A stretch of DNA of 64,000 nucleotides from Nautilus pompilius (taxonomy: Eukaryota > Mollusca > Cephalopoda > Nautilida > Nautilidae), in the NCBI GenBank assembly GCA_018389105.1, contig JACATO010000970.1:191001-255000 (forward strand), written 5' to 3'. The notes under the pieces were generated by a model, which did no database searches, was not told the DNA's origin, and worked only from the letters and a program-made list of their open reading frames with translations. A program made the translations under genes and the position numbers. Below, piece after piece: positions 56,101-64,000 of this stretch. Each line of letters starts with the position of its first letter. The first letter of the stretch is position 1.

Positions 56101-59100
56101 AATCCTATGGGCTGAATGTGTTTTGGATACTGGACTTTTCTGGATTTTGGAGTATAGATATACTGGCTTAATTTGGTAGCTATCCCACTGGGTAGTGGGG
56201 ACTGGGCTGTGCAGTGAGTTCATTTACAGCATTATAACTGCATATGAATACATTAGCCCACAGGTAGTTTTATGCAATATTTTAAAATCATTTTGTGCAT
56301 GAAACCATAAGAAAAAGATATACATTTAACCATCAGAAAAGTAAGCTGTCACTACAGTAGGCCTACCGGAACTGTAGGGGTATTTGCAGACAGTTTTACA
56401 TTTTCAAAATACAGCGGTGTGCAAAATTGTTGCATAAAAATTATTTTTCCTGAAAATTAGCTTGCATTTTGTCAAAAGTAGTTATCAAATCAGTGTGTGC
56501 AAAAGTGTTGCATAAAATCTAGACATCTAATCAATAATGAGTGGAATATCCGAAATTCTTGATAACTTGTTCACAACGATGAGGCATGCTGGCTACCAAA
56601 TGCTGACACTTGTCACTACTGAACTCCGATCAGGCTTCCTCGATTTTCCATTTCAAATCGGTTTTATCTTTTGGTTTTTTGGCACTAATGCTGAGTTTAA
56701 TCTAGTACCAAATGTTTTCGATGGGATTCGCAACTCTGCCATCAAGGCCTTGACACTCCTTGCTGTGTGGATGGGGGCACTGTCCTGCTGATAGATGTCC
56801 GTCACGGGCATGTGGTCACACACATGGTTTGACAATGTCCGAGACGATCTTAGCATAGTCATGAGTATTCATTCGACCCTCCACGTGATGCAACGGACTG
56901 ACACCAGATGATTGAAAACAACCCCAGACCATGGCCGAATCTCCCCCTGCCTGCAGAGTCGTTGAAGTGCAACTAGAATGTTATTTATCAGACACCGATC
57001 GCCAAACATACATCTGACCCACCATGTGGACCCTCACAAATTTCCTTTTGTTAGAAAACAACACTCGGGACCACTGGGCCATGGTCCAGTGGAGATGGTT
57101 GCGAGCCCAAACAGTCCACGTGGATCAAACGCTGCCTGATGGTGCACAAGGCCAACCGGATCCCATGGTGCCCTGACAAAGCAGTCTGGATGTTGGAAGT
57201 GTGAAATCGGTCCAAGTTTGACATGCGGGCGATCAGATGATCCTGTCAATCTGTCGTTTCCCACAGTCTGCTGGCTCTGCGTTTCAAAATTAGGCTACCA
57301 TCGGCTTTCCAACGTTACAGGTGAGAGATATAGTCAACTGATTGCAATTGATACGATCTGCAATGACCCACTCAGTTTCACCACCTTCTTTCATGCGAAT
57401 GATTGTGGCCCACTGTTCGGGGTCAAATATCAGGCTCTCGACATCACTATATTGAACAAAAATGAATCAGAATAGTGGAAAATGAGTTTTTCATATTTAT
57501 ATTCTAATTTTTTGTAGTTTATGCAACACTTTTGCACACAGATTTAATGCAAATTATTTTATTAATATTTAAATTTTGACTGTGCAATCACAAAATGGAT
57601 CTTTGTTATAAATTGTTTAAAGACACCGATACCTATCAATTAAAACAGAAAACATACAATAGTTACTAATTTCTACAAAGAACCCATTTTCTAAGTCTAG
57701 TCATTTTTATGCAAGACTTGCACACCGCTGTACATTCACACCAACAACGAAACAAAAAATGCACAAAAATTATGGCAAGTAATGCACGTACGTCAAGTGT
57801 CACCCAGGAACCTTCTGGAATTTTCAACTGAAGGTGCTCCAAAAATATTCCAGATTTTGACACTTTTAGATTTTCAGATAGGGGATTATCGACCTGTAGT
57901 TTAGTAGCAGAATATTAGAATGGGAAGAAAAAGAATAAGTCAAGACAATAATGCAGTGATTAGCGGTGTAACAAGTTCATTAGCTTTCACAGGTATAGAC
58001 CAAGAAAGGCGACTACTTGTATCGATATAGCACACTTTCTGACACCAGCTGCAGCATCTGTCAGCTGAGTAAAAGGTAACATAGTATGCTAAAAAGTTGG
58101 TCCCTAATGTCTACTTCTCTACACATTCAGATGTTAACATTTTCACGACTGATTCAGGAAGCCCCTTAAAGAGGACTATTTTTACTATCCTGACCTATTA
58201 AAGCAGTGGTTCCCAACCAGTGGGTTACTACCCTCTTTTTTTTGTGGGGGAGGGGACAGTGTTTTCTTGGAAAGGGGTAGGGGTTGCAGAATCCTGGAAG
58301 TTTTGATTTATGTTGTAAGACTGAGTCAAGAAACTGTTCACAAGTATGTATTTGTTTTGTTTATATGTACTATATTTGCCAGCTTATAAGATGCATTTTC
58401 TTCCAGAAAGTAGTATACAAAAATTACCCTGCATCCAAAATGGTGGCACCACTGCCCCCCCCCCCCCCCCAGTGGCTTCCTCTCACTCTGCCACCCTCAT
58501 AGAAACACAGACAACACACTACAAGGACTGGACTGTGAATTTGACCAGACCAGCCAATTCAATTTTAGGCAAACTTGGGCACCAAACTCAATATATTCAA
58601 ATAAAACTTATTTATGTGATTTTTTTCAATTATGGAAGTGTAGCAGGGGGTTTCAGGTCTTTTGAACTTTAGGAAAAGGTCCACGAGTCCCAAAAAGGTT
58701 GGGAACCACTGTATTAAAGTATTATATATGCAGACATACATTACATCGTCAATGCATACAGTTGAGAAAAATTAATAAAATAGTGATCTGTTTACATAAC
58801 ACATGTACACTATTGACCAAAATTATAACATTAACTTGTTTTAAAAGATACAATTTTAACACACTATAATGCCAACTTCTATACTTAAAATCCTTAATGC
58901 AGATACTTTGCAATATTATTTAGACTAAAAAATACATACATATACAATAAATTAGAAATTAATGCTTAAACATTAGTTATGGCAAATTACACACCCTCCC
59001 AAGAGAAAAATATTTCAGGTGATGCAATAATTTTGGTTTCTTTCAACAATGCTAACAAAAATCTAAAGGAAAAAATAACTATAGATAGGTTAGGTTTTGC

Positions 59101-59262
59101 CCAAATTTCACCAGTTAAAAGGTAGAACTTACAGCATTGGGTGACAGCCCCAGCAGCCGTCAGGTCCCTGTATTCCTTGTACATGTTGTGGGTGCCACTT
59201 CTTGACTCATATCGAAGCCAGATGCCAAAATTCTTGACAGCCTTTGACTTTTTGTCAAAAAT
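53105..59262 (-). CDS. RPL18A: 60S ribosomal protein L18a (eL20), 3' three coding exons
   Basis: In transcription order the exons are 59262-59133, 53755-53646 and 53203-53105. Junctions are phase 1 (TGC T|AT, giving Tyr) and phase 0. They encode the last 112 residues of a protein of about 176; the first 60-70 residues must be encoded beyond 64000, as I found no matching exon up to the window end. Conserved blocks are [72 protein letters not shown] and a terminal [11 protein letters not shown]. The protein is a structural component of the large ribosomal subunit. The C-terminal tail after PHRV is more diverged than I would expect for this family (NRPLHHPRV), though frame and splice sites are intact. 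The 5.4-kb intron is large for a ribosomal protein gene and holds several insertions. Identification is secure. Confidence 0.95.
53204..53645 (-). other. last intron of RPL18A
   Basis: 442 bp, AT-rich, GTAAGT donor and TTTTCAG acceptor; no element recognised. Confidence 0.75.
53756..55601 (-). other. RPL18A long intron, 3' part
   Basis: AT-rich. Several short open frames on both strands have no recognised motif. No transposon end identified. Confidence 0.5.
55602..56019. repeat. duplicated intronic segment, copy 1 (uninterrupted)
   Basis: About 420 bp that recur in the same orientation at 57905-58808. Long runs are near-identical, for example AAAAAGAATAAGTCAAGACA, TTCATTAGCTTTCACAGGTA and TGCTAAAAAGTTGGTCCCTA. 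This copy lacks the hAT insertion. It is non-coding on both strands and lies inside the RPL18A intron. Confidence 0.9.
56078..57896. mobile_element. Tigger-type MITE, family A, split by a Tc1 element
   Basis: Outer ends CAGGTTGAGAATCCCTTATC and, inverted, CAGGTCGATAATCCCC. The two halves, 56078-56411 and 57731-57896, join to match the uninterrupted copy at 41880-42381 in inverse orientation. Excluding the insert, its length is about 500 bp. Confidence 0.88.
56412..57730 (-). mobile_element. Tc1-like transposon nested in the MITE
   Basis: 1319 bp flanked by TA (56410-56411, 57731-57732). Ends are perfect inverted CAGCGGTGTGCAA, followed after three bases by TTGCATAAAAAT. A second inverted pair (GTGTGCAAAAGTGTTGCATAAA) sits inside at about 56493 and 57518, an IR/DR-like arrangement. 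The minus strand carries a decayed transposase. Pieces are [14 protein letters not shown] (about 57090-57040), [18 protein letters not shown] (about 57020-56970), [20 protein letters not shown] with the second catalytic Asp (about 56820-56760), and a C-terminal remnant. It is broken by stops. Confidence 0.92.
57905..58808. repeat. duplicated intronic segment, copy 2 (carries a hAT insertion)
   Basis: Two parts, 57905-58203 and 58712-58808, align in order with 55602-56019. They differ by scattered substitutions and a small deletion near 58138. The interruption is exactly the hAT-type element at 58204-58711. Confidence 0.9.
58204..58711. mobile_element. hAT-type MITE with intact 8-bp target duplication
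   Basis: 508 bp with inverted ends CAGTGGTTCCCAACC, flanked on both sides by TATTAAAG (58196-58203 and 58712-58719). The empty site is visible in the other segment copy at about 55911-55918 (CATTAAAA). It is the same family as 44866-45925. The interior includes a long poly-C run at about 58456-58471. Confidence 0.95.
58809..59132 (-). other. RPL18A long intron, 5' part
   Basis: AT-rich; nothing recognised. The donor GTAAGTTC follows the exon at 59133. Confidence 0.6.
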
Positions 59263-59359
59263 CTAGATGGAGAAACAGTATAATTTACACAAAACAATCT
59301 TATTTTTGTAGTATTATTTCTCCCTCTCTATGTACATAAATCAACATTAAAACTATATA

Positions 59360-60774
59360 CAGTGGAACCCACTTAAGTCAAGCCTACATAAACCGACAAA
59401 ATTATCAAGTCCTGGTCCCATGTGCTCTTTTTTTATTAATAAAAACACCCGCATAAGTCAACGTTGAAATAAAAAATTCCAACTTATGTTGACTGAAAAA
59501 TGTAGTCCCAGGTGGTATATTTCAGCAAAAATAACAATGACTCCTTAACAAAACATGCATGGCCAACTCATTCACAAAAAATGCAATGACTCATGACAGA
59601 AAAATTAACCTTTTGTCTCAGCATATTGACTTTTATGCATTCTTTCATTGACTAAAGCGGATACATAGAACAATAGCAATAAGAGATATTGGTCAAGGCG
59701 GGAACTTGAACGATTGGGTCAGGCTGGGGCCCAACCAAAAATCAGTCAGAGCACAGTTTTTATAAATTGACACGTGACAATTTTTCTTTAATACATGTAT
59801 CTATTTTATATGTTTGCATCAATAGGTGTTAAGGCTGTAAACACACTTCTCCACATCGTTAGCTGCCAACCCCGCGCATATCTTCTGTTCTGTCTGTCTG
59901 TCTTCGGATGATTTTAATTTGTTATTAAATTGTTCGTCAGTTCACCATGGTGTTAGGCAATGAAGAGCTAGTTAACTGTTCTGAGTCACTCAGTGACATG
60001 TTGTATGAGCAACAGTTTAAGTCAATGAGACAAAAAAACAAAAACAATCAAGAACCCTTTTAAACATTAGCTTTGCTTTTCTTTTAGCTTCAAGTTTGAA
60101 ATACTTATACAAAACGCGCTTTAGTAGGTTTCAGTTACGCTTGTCCTTTCGTTCACTGAGCATAAATGTGTTTGGATGTGGATTTGCTGCTAAATACCTG
60201 TTACACACACGAGTTTTACTGTAAATAAATCTTTTTTAAAATCGGTACACAGTATAGGTTTATCATAATTTTCGAAGTTGAACTGGAACCAATGGGAGTA
60301 TCACACAAGGTCTGAAGAGCTGCAGCGTGTAGGTTGGGCACTACATGCTCTTTTTGGCATTGTAAAAATAAATTTAAAAATAGCAATTTTAAAATCCATG
60401 TCAAGGTAAAGTTGTGAAATGGGCAAAAGCCGCAAAATATGGTGGAATTCCAACAGTCCCTGGCACATGCGCTGCGACTTTAAAATCAGAAAACCCACAC
60501 AGCTCCCTCCTTTTTTCAGACAGTAAAAGAGTTTCATAAAACGCTAGTTAAAGACTAACTAGTATCACTGCCTTGTGCCTTTGCTGTCAAAAACCGGATA
60601 AAAATCATAAAAACAGAAAAATTTTCCAGATTTTCAAAAAACCGGGACAGCATCTCAAACTGGCTGGGACGTACGGTAAGCCCACATAGTATGCACTGTA
60701 TTTTCTAGGGAAGTTTGCTTAAGTTGACAAGAAAAGACTGGTCACCGGCATGTTGAGTTAAGCGGGCTCCACTG
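59360..60774. mobile_element. Tigger/pogo-type element of 1.4 kb, mostly non-coding
   Basis: Flanked by TA (59358-59359, 60775-60776), with inverted ends CAGTGGA(A/G)CCC(A/G)CTTAA(G/C)TCAA. The only protein-like content is a short plus-strand frame at about 59947-60063 (MVLGNEELVNCSESLSDMLY...). It resembles the acidic C-terminal tail of Tigger transposases and ends with a possible remnant of a QxxxxxxF tail. No DDE core remains. It lies upstream of the first RPL18A exon in the window, in an intron. Confidence 0.85.
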
Positions 60775-60776
60775 TA

Positions 60777-61455
60777 CCTATCCGAAAAGAATTTGATTTC
60801 TGTTAATTGGTTTTAAAATTTTAACTGTACAAAAAAAAAAAAAAAAAAAAGAAGCACAAACCACCCACAATTCCTATGACTATAAAAACACAACAGAAAA
60901 CCGCAACCAACATCCACCATAATCCACAATGGCTATGTACAAACGATTTTCTGAAAATTAGGCTAATAAATATATGGAATAAAAAATGTAACAACCTTTA
61001 ATTGTTGCCATTAGTATGAACTGCTGGAATGCAATTGGCTGTATTCATTGTAGCACCTCTTTTCTAGCTCATGTTGTGTGCGTAATTAAACAACAGAGTT
61101 AAGGGATAAGTGCACATACATACAAAACTTCCTCTACGCTTTGAAAACTGGTCCAGTTAGTGTAATTCAAAGATGTGATATTATACAACTTTCCAATTTT
61201 GTGAAATTAAATTAAGCATTTCTATCACTTGGTCAAATTAAAAAAAAATTTTCCCGTGCTTTGCTCCTGTACAAACAACATGCATTAATTTAAAGTGTTA
61301 AAAAAGACCCATGCTGTCAGATCTAATAAGAAATTACACATCTAGTTTGGCACAAAGCAAAAATGTGCCTGGCCATCATTGTTTAAATGGGGATTTTAGT
61401 TAATTTTATTTAGATCTCTCTCCAGTTTTTCAAATTTACTGTTAATAGCTTAATC
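60777..61455. other. AT-rich spacer in the RPL18A upstream intron
   Basis: Contains a poly-A run at about 60832-60850. Nothing else recognised. No upstream RPL18A exon found. Confidence 0.5.
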
Positions 61456-63548
61456 CAGTGGTTTCTAAACAACACAGTAGCACCTCCCAGCCAACCCCCT
61501 GCCATACCACACACTGAATATTTTTTGCAACTGATAACAGCAAAATGAATACTTTTAGGGGAATTTGTCTTTAATCAGTTTAAGATATTAACAAGAAAAT
61601 TTAAATTGAAAATAATTTTTAAAATTTACTAAAATCACAAAAACCAATAACTTTTATTTTTGAGAGCTGGCTTTTCAGCACAAAGTTCCTAGAATCATGG
61701 AGTCAATGAAATAGCCAATCGCTTTTCTATAATCAACAGAGGCACTGTCTTCAGTGCAGCCACAGCAGAAAATCCAGTTTCACACAAAAGCATCACAAAA
61801 TATAGAAGCATTTTCATAGCCTTGCCTGACAAGATTGGATACTCCTTTTTAACATACAGACCAAAACTCAGATTTTCTGGATCAAACGACTGTTGAAGAA
61901 GACAGTGTTAGCAGCAAATGGATTTCTTATCCATTTGAGACATCTATGTCCTTAAAATAAAATGAAAACTTCTCCTGTAAAGTCTTCAAATGAACTTTAT
62001 TTTCTAAATTTCTTTTCCACAATAGTAGTTTTCTTGTGAATGCATTCACTGGTTGTTCTGGAAGGGACCTTGCACTGACCTATTCAAATGGTTGAGCTTT
62101 CAAAAATATCTACCAAATATGCAAACTTCTGATTTAAATATTCATCATGAAACAAATTATCACTTATTATTGTCATTGAGATGCTTATTTCATTTCTCAG
62201 TCCAAGCACTCTCCTAAGTACAGTTAACGTCTAACTTAACGGATTAATCCGAGTGTTAAGTGAAATATAATTTCCAATAAGATTACATGTAAACAGGTAG
62301 TGATGAATGCCAGTGGAAGAAAGAAAGAAATGAACAATAATAATTATCATAAGCTCTAGGGGTCCATGCATGACACAGCATTAAGGGTTTAGGTTTTAAG
62401 TCTCCTTGTGCATTGCCTCCTAACAGAAGAGTGCATCAATCATCTACAGCTCTAAAACTGGGGACATTTTGTCTTGGGAAACAATAGTTGTTTGGCATCT
62501 TCCAATATAATCCTGTTTCACCTACACTTACCATCTGCTTAGGGTTGTAACCAGTATCAGCTATAATTTGTATGAGTAAATTACAAACTTTCAGCTACAT
62601 TATTATCAGCCATGGCTGCTTCTCCCATCACTTTTTTCTTGGGTTGTTTAAACCACTTCTTAAAACTGAAAAACCATCCATGAATTGTGTGGAAAGCTTT
62701 ACATCACTTTCACTTTCTTCAAAGACTCACGCAAACTCAATGCTTTGCACTTTATAATATGTAGCCTTAATGGAACATTTTGCTTCATTTGGTGCTCAAT
62801 CCAAGTAAAAAGCCTTCACTGATGTAGCATGCCAGACCACTTGTTTTTATTTTATCTGCGTTTGAACAGATAGTCCAACATGTTGCTTTGTTCAGCTCCA
62901 CCACACATGAAATATCCATTAGTCTTCCACCTTTCTCAAATCTCTTGATGACATCTAATTTAACTTTCAAAGAATGACTTTTTAGTTTCATTTTCATTGC
63001 TGAAGCACTAAGATCCTGACTTTTACTTTTTGGGCCCTTTGTTATTTAAGGAATAAAAAACACAATCTGGTAAGTGATGGCTCACTAGCAATCGTGGAAG
63101 AATATAAAAAGTCCTCTTTGCAGACCACTTTGTCTTGTAGCAGGATCAAGTTATCATGAAACATCACCACCATGTAAAGTGAATTTGGGTTAAGCGAGAC
63201 TTTATTGTATTATTGCAGAGACAGCATGATTCAAAATAATAAAGCAAAGCAGTGTTCTGTCCCACATACTCAAACAACTTTGCAAAGAACTTAACTTTCA
63301 ATGATTATTAGTCTTCAGCTCCTCACCAATGCCTGAAGTCCTATATACTGTCCAAACAGTGACAAAACCTTACCAGTGGATAGCCCAATGCAGCTCCCAT
63401 TTTGTCTTTATCAAATAGAAATTTGTCAATAATAATGAACACTTCCAATGATGCAGCTCTTCCATCAATGGGTTTGCAAAACATATCCGCTTTAATTTCA
63501 TTTTCTGCAACATATTGTATACAAATAATCAAATGAGTATCTCAAAAC
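61456..63548 (-). pseudogene. hAT transposase fossil, ZBED5/SCAND3-like, interrupted by Tigger
   Basis: The 3' terminal repeat CAGTGGTTTCTAAAC is at 61456. Minus-strand blocks, in protein order: AENEIKADMFCKPIDGRAAS and LEVFIIIDKFLFDKDKMG (63532-63341); KLFEYVGQNTALLYYFES (about 63300-63230); then, beyond the Tigger insertion, LRRVLGLRNEISI and QKFAYLVDIFESS (about 62210-62080). LKTLQEKFSFYFKDIDVSNG follows at about 61990-61930. The dimerisation block KEYPILSGKAMKMLLYF with LLCETGFSAVAALKT is at about 61850-61740. The order matches ZBED5/SCAND3-type hAT proteins, although a central region with the HCxxHR motif is missing. The 5' end is cut by a mariner element and may continue past the window. 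Confidence 0.8.
62221..63207 (-). mobile_element. Tigger-type element nested in the hAT fossil
   Basis: 987 bp flanked by TA (62219-62220, 63208-63209). Inverted ends are CAGTTAACGTCTAACTTAAC and CAATAAAGTCTCGCTTAACC. The minus strand has a decayed pogo-type protein: KSHSLKVKLDVIKRFEKGGR with ATCWTICSNADKIK (DNA-binding domain, 62997-62850), then VSVGETGLYWKMP with TLLLGGNAQGDLKPKPLML (DDE region, about 62530-62370). The rest is deleted. Removing it restores continuity of the surrounding hAT protein blocks. Confidence 0.88.
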
Positions 63549-63550
63549 TA

Positions 63551-64000
63551 TTAGGTCATTACAAAAGTTTTTTTCAGTTTTTATCTTGTTAATTTGGAGG
63601 TTCATTTTTTGCATGCTTGTGAAGGTGTATGTAGATAAGTTATATCTTGTTTTGTAGCATGTGCTTTGGTATATAATATGCAAAACCTACCTTTTTAAAA
63701 ATCAAAATGGATATTTGTTTCAGGATTTTGAGTGAAGCAGGGATAGAAAAGTTTTTCATGCTATTCTGCTTCACGAGTTCAAACCAGGCCACAAAGCGAG
63801 CAAGGCAACTTGTAACATTAAACAAGCATGGGGCGAGGACACAGCAAAGGAGCACACAGTACAATGATGATTTGTATAGTTTCAATCAGATGTGAACCTT
63901 GAAGATACAGAACATAGCAAACATCCTTCCAGCTGTGAAGATGAGCATCTGAAAGCCTCAGTTGAAGCTGATCCAAGAAAAACAGTGCAAAAAATTGCTG
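63551..64000 (+). mobile_element. mariner element, 5' part, running off the window
   Basis: Starts TTAGGTCATTACAAAAG after TA (63549-63550). Its untranslated leader matches, in inverse orientation, the mariner at 38503-39751, including GCATGCTTGTGAAGGTGTATG. The transposase start region reads [18 protein letters not shown] with substitutions (about 63750-63800) and continues to EADPRKTVQKIA at the window end. Frameshifts are already visible. It cuts the hAT fossil. Confidence 0.88.

Noticed and set aside
59263..64000. Search for the missing 5' exons of RPL18A
   Set aside because: No minus-strand match to the expected N-terminal third was found. The interval is filled by Tigger, hAT and mariner sequence, so the exons are placed beyond the window.

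Overview
The window is AT-rich DNA from an animal genome, most probably an invertebrate. The evidence is GT-AG introns of hundreds of bases to several kilobases, GC-rich islands at gene starts, genes found only in animals or eukaryotes, and a dense layer of decayed Tc1/mariner, hAT, Tigger/pogo and LINE copies. I could not place it in a phylum. No bacterial operons, CRISPR arrays, rRNA or tRNA genes were seen. All matches to known families come from memory, not from a search.

Five protein genes are supported. (1) A single-exon gene for a 100-residue CARD-only protein (6439-6741, +). (2) A two-exon CARD plus death-domain adaptor with the architecture of CRADD/RAIDD (12025-14362, +). (3) An intronless, GC-rich SRPRB, the signal recognition particle receptor beta subunit (23614-24393, +). 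(4) ACAD9, the mitochondrial acyl-CoA dehydrogenase/complex I assembly factor, in 18 coding exons (27147-51706, +). (5) The three 3' coding exons of RPL18A (eL20) on the minus strand (53105-59262), converging on ACAD9, with 5' exons beyond the window.

Layout: 1-3.6 kb holds a hAT transposase fossil and a GC-rich island. 4.1-5.4 kb is a GC-rich region with a 60-bp minisatellite upstream of the CARD-only gene. 10.2-10.5 kb is a second GC island, upstream of the CRADD-like gene. 14.5-22.7 kb is a transposon graveyard: two Tc1 fossils, an element with inverted repeats of about 500 bp, and a broken gene of an uncharacterised repeated family. 23.2-26 kb has a MITE, SRPRB and a Tc1 element that resembles vertebrate copies. 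27.1-51.8 kb is ACAD9, whose introns carry LINE, Tigger, Tc1, mariner, hAT and MITE insertions. 53-64 kb is RPL18A, whose 5.4-kb intron and upstream sequence hold a duplicated segment and several cleanly dated nested insertions.

The most interesting biology is the neighbouring pair of a caspase-2-like CARD-only protein and a RAIDD-like adaptor. In known animals RAIDD recruits caspase-2 by CARD-CARD contact in the PIDDosome, so a linked CARD-only protein is a natural candidate for a modulator. That role is inference. The main anomaly in a housekeeping gene is a one-base phase mismatch between ACAD9 exons 13 and 14. A 67-bp tandem duplication also begins in the last codon of ACAD9.
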